Source of the DNA: Hyphomicrobiales bacterium
GTDB taxonomy: Bacteria > Pseudomonadota > Alphaproteobacteria > Rhizobiales > Xanthobacteraceae
Assembly (NCBI GenBank): GCA_017305665.1
Contig: JAFKKH010000007.1
Location: forward strand, 124,001-188,000
Length of the DNA stretch: 64,000 bases
Direction of reading: 5' to 3'
Made by a program: the position numbers and the translations under genes. Below the pieces are notes generated by a model, which was not told where the DNA came from, searched no databases, and worked only from the letters and a program-made list of their open reading frames with translations. The first letter of the stretch is position 1; each line of letters begins with the position of its first letter. This document shows, piece by piece, positions 43,588 to 52,121 of the stretch.

Positions 43588-44397
43588 TCAGCCCTGGCCG
43601 AAGTTCGGTTTGCGCTTCTCCTTGAACGAGAGAGTCGCTTCCTTGTGGTCGGCGGTCTCGAACGTCACTTGCTCCAGCGCCATCGACGCTTCGAGCAGCA
43701 TGTTCACACGCTCCTTCACGATCTGATTGACCGATAGTTTGGTCCAGCGGATCGCCCATGTCGGACCGTTGGCGAGTTCAAGCGCGATTTCACGCGCTTT
43801 GCTCAGCACCTCCGACCGCGGCGCGATGTGATTGACCAATCCGATCCGCTCGGCCTCGCCGCCCTTCAGCAGCGTGCCGCGGATCAGGAATTCCTTGGCC
43901 TTGTTGATGCCGATCAGCAGCGGCCAGATCACCGTGCCGCCGTCGCCGGCGACCAGTCCGACGCGGGACACGTGTGTATCCCCGATGCGCGCGTCCTCGG
44001 CCATCACCGTGATATCGCAGAGCAGAGCATGGGTCGCCGCCAGGCCGATCGCATCGCCATTGATGGCCGCGATAATCGGCTTATCCAGTTCGAGTTGGCG
44101 CGTCACGCCGCGCCGGCTGATCATGGGATCGTGGACCTCGCCCTCTTCAAGAACGTCGCCGCCAGGGCGCTCCGACATCGCCTTGACGTCGCCACCGACG
44201 CTGAAAAAATCTCCTGCACCAGTCAACACGACCGCAGTGACGGCGTGATCATCTGCAAGGTCGTCCCAAATGGTGCGCAGTTCACGGATCAATTTCTGGT
44301 TGATCGCATTGCGTGCCTGCGGCCGGTTCAGCGTCACTGTCGCTACTTTGTCCGATACCTCGACCTTCAAGCATTCATATCTGGCGTAGCGGCTCAT
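43588..44397 (-). CDS. Enoyl-CoA hydratase/isomerase (crotonase) family protein
   Basis: Crotonase-fold protein of 269 residues (VTLNRPQARNAINQ, FFSVGGDVKAM). The usual glutamate positions read GLAATHALLCD and DTHVSRVGLVAGDGGTVIWP, so both hydratase glutamates are missing, as in the gene at 8845-9654; the two clearly belong to one subgroup. ATG 44397 has GGAGACGACA upstream and is preferred to TTG 44409. It follows the dehydrogenase gene after a gap of 164 nt that shows no gene or clear promoter. Confidence 0.9.
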   Translation of the reverse strand: MSRYARYECLKVEVSDKVATVTLNRPQARNAINQKLIRELRTIWDDLADDHAVTAVVLTGAGDFFSVGGDVKAMSERPGGDVLEEGEVHDPMISRRGVTRQLELDKPIIAAINGDAIGLAATHALLCDITVMAEDARIGDTHVSRVGLVAGDGGTVIWPLLIGINKAKEFLIRGTLLKGGEAERIGLVNHIAPRSEVLSKAREIALELANGPTWAIRWTKLSVNQIVKERVNMLLEASMALEQVTFETADHKEATLSFKEKRKPNFGQG

Positions 44398-44561
44398 TGT
44401 CGTCTCCAAAACTGGGTGTTACCTACGGACGGACTTTCAGCCCAGCCCGGATGATTGATGTCTGTGAGTGCCTGGTTTTATTGCCTATCCCGTCGACCCA
44501 GAGCCGAGCGGAAGCACTCATCCTCACGACGCTCATTGGTGACCGTTGAAAGCCCGCCGTA

Positions 44562-45698
44562 TCATAGTGTTCGGGAAATCAACTCCTTCATGACCTCATT
44601 CGAGCCGCCCCAGATCCGCTGGATACGTCCGTCGGTCCACATCCGCGCGACAGGATATTCCAGCATGTAACCGTAGCCGCCATGAAGCTGAACACAGTTG
44701 TCGATAATTTCGCATTGCCTGTCCGTCGCCCACCACTTCGCCATCGCGGCGGTTTCCGGATCGAGCGTTCCGTCAATCAACCGCGCAATGCAGTTTTCGA
44801 CGAACGTGCGAGTTACCGTCACCATGGTCTTCGCCTCTGCCAAAACCATGCGCGTGTTCTGAAAATCGATCAGACGTTTGCCGAAGACTTCGCGTTCCTT
44901 GACGTAGGCGACCGTTTCGGCGAGTGCGGCTTCGGTCAAAGCTAGCGCTTGCATCGCGATGTTGATGCGCTCCTTGGCAAGTTGCTCCATCAACTGATAG
45001 AACCCACGCCCCTCGATGCCGCCGAGCAGATTGTCGACAGGCACCCGCGCGTCGTTGAAGAACAACTCGGCCGTATCCTGCGCCTTAAGTCCGACCTTCT
45101 CCAGCCGGCGGCCGCGCGCGAAACCAGACGTCTCGTCCGTTTCGATCATCAGAAGGCTGAAGCCGCGAACCCCTTGTCCTTCGCTGGCACCGGTTTTGAC
45201 CGCCAGGCAGATCAGATCCGCCGTATGGCCATGCGTGATGAAGGTCTTTTGTCCGTTGACGATGTAGTCGTTGCCGTCGAGGCGAGCATGCGTTCGAATG
45301 GCCCGCACGTCCGATCCTGCGCCTGGTTCGCTCATCGCGAGAGCTGCGACCAGTTCGCCGCTCGCCATGCGCGGCAGCCACCGGTGCTTTTGTTGCTCGG
45401 TGCCGTACTGCATCAGGTATGGTGCCAGGATCACGTTCTGAAGCGGTATGCTGAAATCCGGAAATGCTGCCCGCGCGAGCTCCTCGATGATGATCGACTC
45501 GTGCCAGAAATTACCGCCTCCACCACCGTATTCTTCCGGTGTGCTGGCACAGAGAAAACCGAGAGCACCCGCCTTGCGCCACAAGTCGCGATCGATATAC
45601 CCCCTCGCCCTCCACGCATCGGCATGCGGCGCGACCTCCTCCCTCACAAAGCGACGGACATTCGCCCTGAAAAGATCATGTTCATCGCTGCTAAGCAT
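44562..45698 (-). CDS. Acyl-CoA dehydrogenase, long-chain-type
   Basis: FAD-dependent acyl-CoA dehydrogenase of 378 residues. It contains CASTPEEYGGGGGNFWHESI, LAMSEPGAGSDVRAIRTHAR and the C-terminal IWGGSNEVMKELISRTL. The GGSNE form, with Gly where short/medium-chain enzymes have Glu, is usual in long-chain and isovaleryl-type dehydrogenases, where the base is on another helix. ATG 45698 is used; TTG 45719 is possible, and neither has a strong ribosome-binding site. The gene follows the binding-protein gene by about 27 nt. Confidence 0.92.
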   Translation of the reverse strand: MLSSDEHDLFRANVRRFVREEVAPHADAWRARGYIDRDLWRKAGALGFLCASTPEEYGGGGGNFWHESIIIEELARAAFPDFSIPLQNVILAPYLMQYGTEQQKHRWLPRMASGELVAALAMSEPGAGSDVRAIRTHARLDGNDYIVNGQKTFITHGHTADLICLAVKTGASEGQGVRGFSLLMIETDETSGFARGRRLEKVGLKAQDTAELFFNDARVPVDNLLGGIEGRGFYQLMEQLAKERINIAMQALALTEAALAETVAYVKEREVFGKRLIDFQNTRMVLAEAKTMVTVTRTFVENCIARLIDGTLDPETAAMAKWWATDRQCEIIDNCVQLHGGYGYMLEYPVARMWTDGRIQRIWGGSNEVMKELISRTL

Positions 45699-45725
45699 CA
45701 GAGAGCGCCGCTTTGCCAAATTGAA

Positions 45726-46928
45726 CTACTGCGTGACCAGAGGGCAGCCGCCCTTGTTGAGCGGTCGGACGGCTTTGTCCGCCGGGATCACCCCGATCTG
45801 CTTGTAGTAATCCCACTCGCCTTTGGACTCCTGCGGAGACTTGACTTCAAAGAGGTAGAGATCCCGCGCGACACGACCATCCGCCCGTAGTTTGACGTTG
45901 TGCGACATGAAATCGTTGATCGGCATCTCTCGCATCTTCGCCATCACCTTGTCGGGATCCTTGGATCCCACAGCCTTGATCGCTTTCAGATAATGGTTGA
46001 CGGCACTGTAAGCCCCGGCCTGAACCTGGGTGGGCATGGCCTTCATTCGCGCGTAGAAACGCTTTGCAAAGGCGCGGGTCTCGTCGTTCTGATCCCAGTA
46101 GAACGCTTCGGCGAGTATGATGCCCTGTGCGTCCTTGAGACCGACGCCGTGAATCGCGTCGATCGTTGCCATCAGCGCCGCGAAATGTTGCCCCTGTTGT
46201 TTCAATCCGAACTCCTCGCCCTGCTTTAGAACGGTCGCGAGGTCAGCGCCGGCCTCGACGAGGCCAATCACCTTCGCCTTGGAAGCCTGCGCCTGAAGCA
46301 GAAACGATGAGAAGTCCGTCGATGCCGTCGGCGTCCGAACCGAGCCTACAATCGTTCCACCCGCATCCTTCACCGCAGCCGCCGCGTCACCCTCCAGGCT
46401 CGCGCCGAACACCGTGTCGTTAGTCAGGAAAAACCATGAGTTTTCGCCGCGGCTCACCAGCCCGCTCGTCGGGCCATGACCAAGCGAATAGGTGTCGTAA
46501 GTCCACTGCGCCACATAGGGCGAACATTTCGTGCCCGTCAGTTCGGAGCTCGCCGCGGCATTGAAGAGTGCGAGCTTTTTCCGTGTTCGGGTCATGTCGG
46601 CGATGGCAAGCGCCAGGCCAGAGAACGGCACATCGATGATCGCGTCGACATTTTCATCGTCGTACCATTTTCTGGCGATCGCCACGCCGACATCGACTTT
46701 CAGCTGAAAATCGGCGGATACGACCTCAACGGGTTTGCCGAGAACGAGACCGGCATCTTCGGCGGCAAGCTTTGCTGCTTCCACGCTCCCTCGCCCACCG
46801 GCGGCGGAGTAAACCGAGGATTGATCGCCCAAGACACCGATCTTCACCGGCGTGTCCGACCCGGCAAAGGCGGCTGTCCCCATGACAAGCAGTGGGATGA
46901 CGGTCACCCCGAACGACTTCCACAGCAT
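45726..46928 (-). CDS. ABC transporter periplasmic substrate-binding protein without its own permease genes
   Basis: Exported LivK-type binding protein of 400 residues with a Sec signal peptide (MLWKSFGVTVIPLLVMGTAA, cleavage likely after AFA). The mature part is of the type I binding-protein fold (VKIGVLGDQSSVYSAAGGRG). ATG 46928 has GGGGAG upstream; the longer frame to 46973 is rejected. It opens an operon with an acyl-CoA dehydrogenase, a crotonase and an NMO-like gene but no permease or ATPase, so it may deliver its ligand to one of the three liv-type transporters encoded elsewhere in the window. Confidence 0.92.
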   Translation of the reverse strand: MLWKSFGVTVIPLLVMGTAAFAGSDTPVKIGVLGDQSSVYSAAGGRGSVEAAKLAAEDAGLVLGKPVEVVSADFQLKVDVGVAIARKWYDDENVDAIIDVPFSGLALAIADMTRTRKKLALFNAAASSELTGTKCSPYVAQWTYDTYSLGHGPTSGLVSRGENSWFFLTNDTVFGASLEGDAAAAVKDAGGTIVGSVRTPTASTDFSSFLLQAQASKAKVIGLVEAGADLATVLKQGEEFGLKQQGQHFAALMATIDAIHGVGLKDAQGIILAEAFYWDQNDETRAFAKRFYARMKAMPTQVQAGAYSAVNHYLKAIKAVGSKDPDKVMAKMREMPINDFMSHNVKLRADGRVARDLYLFEVKSPQESKGEWDYYKQIGVIPADKAVRPLNKGGCPLVTQ

Positions 46929-46977
46929 GCTTCGTCTCCCCGATATTGATCTCATTGATCGAGAGCATTGCAAAAAT

Positions 46978-46995
46978 TTGTCGAACGTTCAACAA
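46978..46995. promoter_or_regulatory. 18-bp palindrome in the binding-protein / acyl-CoA ligase divergent promoter
   Basis: TTGTCGAACGTTCAACAA is an inverted repeat with one mismatched pair. It lies 50 nt upstream of the binding-protein gene and in the 242-nt region before the divergent acyl-CoA ligase (47171). Its core CGAACGTTC is shared with the palindrome at 30372-30383. The rest of the region shows no gene. Confidence 0.6.
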
Positions 46996-47170
46996 AAATA
47001 ATGTTGCGTAGCTTTTGGCCATCGGCTTACGATCGACGTGGCGCAGAAGACGCGTCAGCGGACGACCCGATTGGCACCAGGCGCAGATGCCCGGAATGCG
47101 CGTGGCGACCGCTCGACACCCGCTGATGTGCCCCATAGTCAATGAGCGAAAAGACCAGGAAGGGGCGACG

Positions 47171-48784
47171 TTGGCCGAGACAGTTTTTGAGGCGTTGCGT
47201 GAGAGTGTGGCCGCCGCGCCGAATAATCCCTTCATTTGTGTTCCGTCCGGTACGTCTTATGCACCCGATGGTCTTGAATGGACCTATTCGGAGGTGATGC
47301 AACGCGTCTCGATTCTCGCCGACCGATACCGGCAATCAGGCTATGGGCTTGGCCACCGGGTCGCTCTTCTTCTCGAGAACAGACCGGACTATTTCATTCA
47401 TCTGCTGGCGCTGAATGCGGTGGGAGCGAGTATCGTTCCCGTCAATCCCGACCACCGTCACGCTGAACTGCAGTATCAGATGAGCCACAGCGGAGCGCTC
47501 CTCGCGGTCGCTCTCAGTCAGCATGTGGATCGTTTGAAAGCCGTTGCGGCTGAGTTGACGCACCCGCTTGCAGTGATTGATGCAGACAGAATCCTTGAGC
47601 AAATGCCCTCTCCTCCGCGAAAGGCTGCGTCAGGATTGCTCGATCGCAGGACGGAGGCCGGCGTCTTCTACACGTCCGGAACGACCGGGCGGCCAAAAGG
47701 CTGCCTCGTGACCAACGACTATTGGCTTTCGGCGGGCGAATGGTTCTTTGCCCTGTCGAAAGGCGGCGGACGCTTTTCGATTGAACCCGGCCAGGATCGC
47801 CTCTTCAACCCTATGCCCGTTTTCCATGTCCATGCGGGCGTGGTCGCGATGATGCCGATGTTGCTGTCGCAGGGCTGCGTGATCCGCCCCGAATACTTTT
47901 CGGCAAAGCGGTGGTGGAACGAAGTGATAACGACACGGGCCACGATCGTGCACTACATCGGAGCCGTGCCACAGGCGCTCGTTGCCCTCGCCCCAGCGCC
48001 TGACGAACGTGAACACCGTGTGAGATTCGGATTCGGCGCAGGAATGGAGCCAGCCATTCATCGCAAATTCGAAGAACGCTTCGGAATTCCGCATCTTGAA
48101 GTGTGGGGGATGACCGAAGTCGGGCGCTGGACCGCAAACGACGTCGAGCCACGCCCCATCGGCGCCCGCGCCATCGGCCGCGCACTCGCGCCGCTCGAAG
48201 CAAAGGTCATTGACGAACGCGACCGGGAAGTCGCGCCTGGAACGGAAGGCGAGCTTGTGGTTCGGCTGGCCGGCAACGATCCGCGTAAGGGATTTTTTGC
48301 CGGTTATCTCAGCGATGACTCGTCGACCGAAGCGGGCTGGCGTGGCGGCTGGTGGCACTCGGGCGACGTCGTCCGCCAGGGCGACGACGGCAACATCTAC
48401 TTCGTCGACCGAAGAAAGAACATGATCCGCAGGTCCGGCGAAAATATTGCCGCTACCGAAGTCGAGACCGTGCTGCATGGACATCACGCAGTTCGACAAG
48501 TTGCCATCATGCCGGTTCCAGACGAGAAAGCGGGCGAGGAAATTTTTGCGTGTGTGGTCCCCGCCGACGATCACCGGCCCGGCAATGGTCTCGCCCAGGA
48601 TATCGCGGCCTATTGCAGGGAGCAGTTGGCCTACTACAAGGCACCCGGTTGGGTTCTGTTCCTGGATGACATGCCCGTCACGGCCACTCAGAAGATAAAC
48701 AAGGCCAAAATCTTCGAAGCTGGTGTCGATCCGAGAGCGCTGCCGGGAGCAATCGACTTGCGCGCGATGAAAAAGCGCCAGTAG
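47171..48784 (+). CDS. Acyl-CoA ligase, AMP-forming (crotonobetaine/carnitine-CoA-ligase-like)
   Basis: ANL-superfamily acid:CoA ligase of about 537 residues. The P-loop FYTSGTTGRPKGC has Tyr167, WGMTEVGRW follows, the hinge is DRRKNMIRRSGENIAATEVE, and a C-terminal lysine lies in TATQKINKAKIF. TTG 47171 is favoured because AGGAAGGGG ends 5 nt upstream; ATG 47126 (no ribosome-binding site) and a longer frame to 47015 are alternatives. It is divergent from the binding-protein operon and convergent with the TetR gene. It probably activates the acid that the neighbouring dehydrogenase and crotonase then oxidise. Confidence 0.9.
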   Translation: MAETVFEALRESVAAAPNNPFICVPSGTSYAPDGLEWTYSEVMQRVSILADRYRQSGYGLGHRVALLLENRPDYFIHLLALNAVGASIVPVNPDHRHAELQYQMSHSGALLAVALSQHVDRLKAVAAELTHPLAVIDADRILEQMPSPPRKAASGLLDRRTEAGVFYTSGTTGRPKGCLVTNDYWLSAGEWFFALSKGGGRFSIEPGQDRLFNPMPVFHVHAGVVAMMPMLLSQGCVIRPEYFSAKRWWNEVITTRATIVHYIGAVPQALVALAPAPDEREHRVRFGFGAGMEPAIHRKFEERFGIPHLEVWGMTEVGRWTANDVEPRPIGARAIGRALAPLEAKVIDERDREVAPGTEGELVVRLAGNDPRKGFFAGYLSDDSSTEAGWRGGWWHSGDVVRQGDDGNIYFVDRRKNMIRRSGENIAATEVETVLHGHHAVRQVAIMPVPDEKAGEEIFACVVPADDHRPGNGLAQDIAAYCREQLAYYKAPGWVLFLDDMPVTATQKINKAKIFEAGVDPRALPGAIDLRAMKKRQ

Positions 48785-48833
48785 TTTTCCCGCCGCATCA
48801 CTTGGCTCAATGCGGCCAAGCAAAACCTCTGCC

Positions 48834-49472
48834 TCATTTTCGTTTTTTCGGGGGGAAAAACGCATTGAGCAAGTCGTGACATGCCGCCTCCCCCTCCACG
48901 GCCGAAATCGTCTTTGGATCGGCTGCCCAGCCGGACCACCACCCTTCCGTCAATTGCGTGAGCGTAATCGCAAGCCGGTCAGGATTGACGGTGACGCCGT
49001 GAGCATCCGCCGCGCGCTGCAAAAGGTTTGACAGGCCGCGGCGGTAAGGCCGGTTCAATTTCCGGTAGATTTCGGCAAGTTCCGGCGACCAGTGCGACGT
49101 GCTGGCAAGCGCCACCCAAACCAGAACCCGCTCCGGTACAAAAACGGGCGGCCGGAAGCTTACAGCGACGACGGCACGCAAACGGTCCAATGGATCCTGC
49201 CCGGCATCGGCCGCAGCCGCTCTGGTCGCGCGTTCAAAATCCTTGGCCATTTCGCCGACCGCATGAAGCAGCAGCGCATCCTTGCCCCGGAAATAATGCC
49301 CGATCAGCCCACGTGAAAAGCCGGCCGCCTCGCAGATAGTCGCGACAGTCAAATCCTTGTAGCCGTACTCGGCGATCGCTTTCATGACGGCGACCACGAA
49401 CTCCTGCCGCTTCACCCCCTGGTCCGACGATCCCACAGGCCGTCCCCGCGCGCGTCTTTCCGTCTTTTCCAA
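48834..49472 (-). CDS. TetR-family transcriptional regulator
   Basis: TetR-type regulator of about 212 residues. The N-terminal DNA-binding part includes VAVMKAIAEYGYKDLTVATI and CEAAGFSRGLIGHYFRGKDA. The C-terminal part resembles the BetI-type ligand domain (LTQLTEGWWSGWAADPKTIS). TTG 49472 is preferred because AGGAG lies 8 nt upstream; GTG 49514 is the longest frame. An 18-bp palindrome (49523-49540) just upstream is probably its own operator. It is convergent with the ligase at 47171, the likely target pathway. Confidence 0.9.
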   Translation of the reverse strand: MEKTERRARGRPVGSSDQGVKRQEFVVAVMKAIAEYGYKDLTVATICEAAGFSRGLIGHYFRGKDALLLHAVGEMAKDFERATRAAAADAGQDPLDRLRAVVAVSFRPPVFVPERVLVWVALASTSHWSPELAEIYRKLNRPYRRGLSNLLQRAADAHGVTVNPDRLAITLTQLTEGWWSGWAADPKTISAVEGEAACHDLLNAFFPPKKRK

Positions 49473-49522
49473 GAAGCAGGCTCCTTTCCGTCTCCACGTT
49501 TGGCATAAATCCACTGAATTTC

Positions 49523-49540
49523 ATTGGATGTCCATCCAAT
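49523..49540. promoter_or_regulatory. 18-bp palindrome, probable TetR autoregulatory operator
   Basis: ATTGGATGTCCATCCAAT is a perfect inverted repeat apart from its two central bases. It lies 50 nt upstream of the TTG start of the TetR gene, where it would cover the promoter. I see no second copy in the window. Confidence 0.7.
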
Positions 49541-49584
49541 TTGCGACCAGTGCACGACAACTCATTCAGCGAAAGAATGTGGTT

Positions 49585-49605
49585 CCCCCGGCCCCCGGCC
49601 CCCGG
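49585..49605. repeat. Three tandem copies of CCCCCGG
   Basis: A 7-base unit is repeated three times without change in the 200-nt gap between the TetR and aldehyde dehydrogenase genes. Such G/C runs are prone to slippage. No function is evident. Confidence 0.6.
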
Positions 49606-49695
49606 CCAACAACGTTAGTTTCAGGGGCGTCCGATAGCAGCGTCGACCGCTGCGCACGCTGCCGCATTCCCGCCGCCGACTGGCTGCACGGGATA

Positions 49696-49713
49696 GTCGC
49701 GCATTTGCGCGAC
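49696..49713 (-). terminator. Hairpin after the aldehyde dehydrogenase gene
   Basis: GTCGCGC and GCGCGAC form a 7-bp stem around the loop ATTT, 28 nt beyond the stop of the aldehyde dehydrogenase gene on the minus strand. The stem is strong, but no clear T-tract follows, so it is only a possible terminator. Confidence 0.4.
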
Positions 49714-49740
49714 ATGTCGATCATCTCAAACGGTGATCAT

Positions 49741-51213
49741 TCAATCATTGAAGACGATCAGACGCTCGTCGGTCATCTCGCGCATGGCATAGCGCGGCCC
49801 TTCACGACCGATGCCACTGTCCTTGATGCCGCCGTAGGGTAACTGATCGGTCCGCCACGTTGACGTGCCATTGACGATGACGCCGCCGGTGCGGATAGAG
49901 CGGATCGCTTTCAGCGCGACCGGCATCGACTTGGTGAAAACGCCGCACTGCAGCCCGAAGCGACTCGCGCTCACGGCCGCGCATACCTCGTCGAAATCAT
50001 CGAACGGCAACAGACTGACGACAGGACCGAAGACCTCGTCGCACACGACTTTCATCGCAGGATCGACGTCGACCAGCACGGTCGGGACAACCTGAGCGCC
50101 CTTCCGCATGCCGCCGGCGAGAACCTTGGCGCCTCCGGCTGCGGCTTCCTTGATCCAGCTCTCGACGCGCTTGGCCGTGGGTTCATCAATCAACGTTCCC
50201 ACGTCGGTCGCCGGATCGAGCGGATCTCCGGTTTTCAGTTTTTTGACCTCAGTGACCACCGCCGCCACGAAGGCATCATAGATCGAGCGGTGCACATAGA
50301 CCGACTGCACCGAGATGCAGCTTTGCCCGGCCAGCCGCATCGCGTTGCGTGCGCACATCGGTGCGGCTTCCTCGATCGAAGCATCAGCGCAGACGATACT
50401 GGGACCGTTGCCGCCGAGTTCCAGAGCGACACGACGAAGCCCCGACGCCGCCTTGATATCGGCTCCCACGCGGCTCGACCCCGTGAACGTGACGAAATCC
50501 ACGCGCGGATCGCGCACCAGCGCGGGGCCGACCTGATCGCCATACAGAACACTGAGGAAGCCGGGCGGCGTCTCCGCATCGACGAAAAGCTGCGCTAGTT
50601 CGTGAATGACGCCAGGAGTCTGCGGCGGCGCCTTGAGCACGATCGTGTTCCCGGATGCAATCGCCGGCGCGACCTTGTGACAGGCGAGATTGAAAGGCGC
50701 ATTGAACGGTGTGATCGCGCCGACGACACCGACGGGAAATCGCAGCATCATCGCGATCTTGCCGGCGCCCATCGCCGACGCATCAAGCGGAACATGCTGG
50801 CCTTCGATGCGTACGGCCTCTTCGGCCGAAAGCTGGATCGTGTCCTGGGAGCGAATAACTTCGGCGCGCGCATCCTTGATCGCCTTGCCGCTTTCACGCG
50901 TCATGACTTCGGCGATGCGGTCAGCGCGTTCGAGCAGCAACGCGCCAGCCCGCCGCAATATTGCGGCACGCGTAAAGCCGGGCATCGCGGCGGCTTTCGA
51001 CTTGGCGGCCACGGCAGACGACAACGCGTCGTCGAGATCTTTCAGCGTCGATATCGGTGCGCGCGAGACCGGACAATCGCGGTAAGGATCACGGACTTCA
51101 TAAGTATCCGCCGGACACCGCCACTCGCCCGCAACAAGCATGGGAATGGTCGGCATTGTCGTGTCTAACGAGCGCGCTCCCTGCATCACAACGGTCTCCA
51201 TTTCTGAAGGCAT
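49741..51213 (-). CDS. NAD(P)-dependent aldehyde dehydrogenase
   Basis: Aldehyde dehydrogenase superfamily enzyme of 490 residues, the usual length. The catalytic Cys299 is in RLAGQSCIS, the general base Glu265 in ALELGGNGP, the Asn of the oxyanion hole in TPFNAPFNL, and the cofactor loop is TFTGSSRVGADI. It oxidises an aldehyde to an acid or, in some relatives, to an acyl-CoA. Several starts are possible (ATG 51213, 51201, 51186, 51156); the longest is given, and 51186 has GGAG 9 nt upstream. The inverted repeat at 51246-51282 lies upstream and has the TCTCATAT motif also found near the ThDP and transporter genes. Confidence 0.92.
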   Translation of the reverse strand: MPSEMETVVMQGARSLDTTMPTIPMLVAGEWRCPADTYEVRDPYRDCPVSRAPISTLKDLDDALSSAVAAKSKAAAMPGFTRAAILRRAGALLLERADRIAEVMTRESGKAIKDARAEVIRSQDTIQLSAEEAVRIEGQHVPLDASAMGAGKIAMMLRFPVGVVGAITPFNAPFNLACHKVAPAIASGNTIVLKAPPQTPGVIHELAQLFVDAETPPGFLSVLYGDQVGPALVRDPRVDFVTFTGSSRVGADIKAASGLRRVALELGGNGPSIVCADASIEEAAPMCARNAMRLAGQSCISVQSVYVHRSIYDAFVAAVVTEVKKLKTGDPLDPATDVGTLIDEPTAKRVESWIKEAAAGGAKVLAGGMRKGAQVVPTVLVDVDPAMKVVCDEVFGPVVSLLPFDDFDEVCAAVSASRFGLQCGVFTKSMPVALKAIRSIRTGGVIVNGTSTWRTDQLPYGGIKDSGIGREGPRYAMREMTDERLIVFND

Positions 51214-51245
51214 CTAACAGCAGGGAAACGATGACCGCAAACAGA

Positions 51246-51282
51246 ATCTCATATAACAGGTTATGATTTCACGATATGAGAT
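51246..51282. promoter_or_regulatory. Inverted repeat with TCTCATAT motif, probable operator of the aldehyde dehydrogenase gene
   Basis: ATCTCATAT (51246-51254) and ATATGAGAT (51274-51282) form a perfect 9-bp inverted repeat with a 19-nt spacer, which contains ATAAC-AG-GTTAT. It lies 33 nt upstream of the gene. The half-site TCTCATAT recurs at 59329 and 59535, near the divergent promoters of the same module. A binding role for the IclR protein is inferred. Confidence 0.6.
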
Positions 51283-51296
51283 AAATGCGACTTCAG

Positions 51297-52121
51297 TTAT
51301 CGGAGTCCAAATCCCGCCTGACCAAGCCTCCGAGCGCTGTCTGCTATATCGGCATCCGGATTGTGCGAGATCACCTCGAGCATCGGCACTTCCCGGTAGC
51401 CGACCTCATTCAAGATGTCGGGGAGCCCCGAAAGTGGCACATCTCCGAGGCCCAGCGGATCATGCTTGTAGGTCCGCCGTGTCGTATCGGAAAAATGAAC
51501 GAGGCCGAGCCGGCTACGGACGCGCCGCAATCCCTCATGAGGGGACTCCGCAATGAAATGCGCGTTGGCGACGTCGTAGATGATACCGATCTGGTCATCG
51601 CCATAGGCATCCACGACAGTCATCAGCGAATCCGCATCTGGCAGGAATGCGAACGGCATGTTTTCAATGAGAAGGCGAACACCGGATTGCCGCGCAAGCG
51701 GCGCAAGCGTATCAAGTGCCCGATGGAAGTGCGAGACCATGCGCTCGCGCGGCATCGGGAAAAGCGGATTGGCCTTACCCGGCCCGATGATGATATTCTT
51801 GGCGCCGAGCTCACCCGCGCATCGGATAAACCTGACAAGCAGATCGAGCGTATTGGCGCGCATCTCCTCGACCGCCGCGGCGATGTTCATATCGACATTT
51901 GGCATGTTGACAGCGATCAGAGGCAGGCGCTGCTCACAGAGGTCACGCAACGTTCGCATCTGCGAGGCCGGCATATCTGCAGGCCAGAGATGACCGGGAA
52001 AGAACATCAATTCGACCGCGCCATAGCCCTGATCGGCCAACCGGGTAACGATGTCGATCGCGCTATCACTGAATATGTAGGAATAGGTGTTGACACCGAA
52101 GCCGCGATTGCTTGCACTCAT
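51297..52121 (-). CDS. Sugar-phosphate isomerase/epimerase-like TIM-barrel protein
   Basis: Xylose-isomerase-like TIM-barrel (AP endonuclease family 2) protein of 274 residues. Metal-binding positions typical of the family are seen in LLIENMPF (Glu), IYDVANAHF (Asp, His), LVHFSDT (His, Asp) and MLEVISHN (Glu). It could be an isomerase, epimerase or 3-dehydroshikimate-dehydratase-like lyase; the substrate is unknown. The ATG overlaps the stop of the flavoprotein gene (ATGA), so the two are translated together. It is the last gene of a three-gene operon headed by the IclR gene. Confidence 0.9.
   Translation of the reverse strand: MSASNRGFGVNTYSYIFSDSAIDIVTRLADQGYGAVELMFFPGHLWPADMPASQMRTLRDLCEQRLPLIAVNMPNVDMNIAAAVEEMRANTLDLLVRFIRCAGELGAKNIIIGPGKANPLFPMPRERMVSHFHRALDTLAPLARQSGVRLLIENMPFAFLPDADSLMTVVDAYGDDQIGIIYDVANAHFIAESPHEGLRRVRSRLGLVHFSDTTRRTYKHDPLGLGDVPLSGLPDILNEVGYREVPMLEVISHNPDADIADSARRLGQAGFGLR

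Noticed and set aside
44465-44520. TGAGTGC / GCACTCA inverted repeat between the dehydrogenase and crotonase genes as a terminator
   Set aside because: A 42-nt loop and only 7 paired bases with no T-tract; too weak, and the genes on either side run in the same direction.
49585-49605. CCCCCGG repeats as a start of a CRISPR or other array
   Set aside because: Only three 7-base units without spacers; simple tandem repeat.
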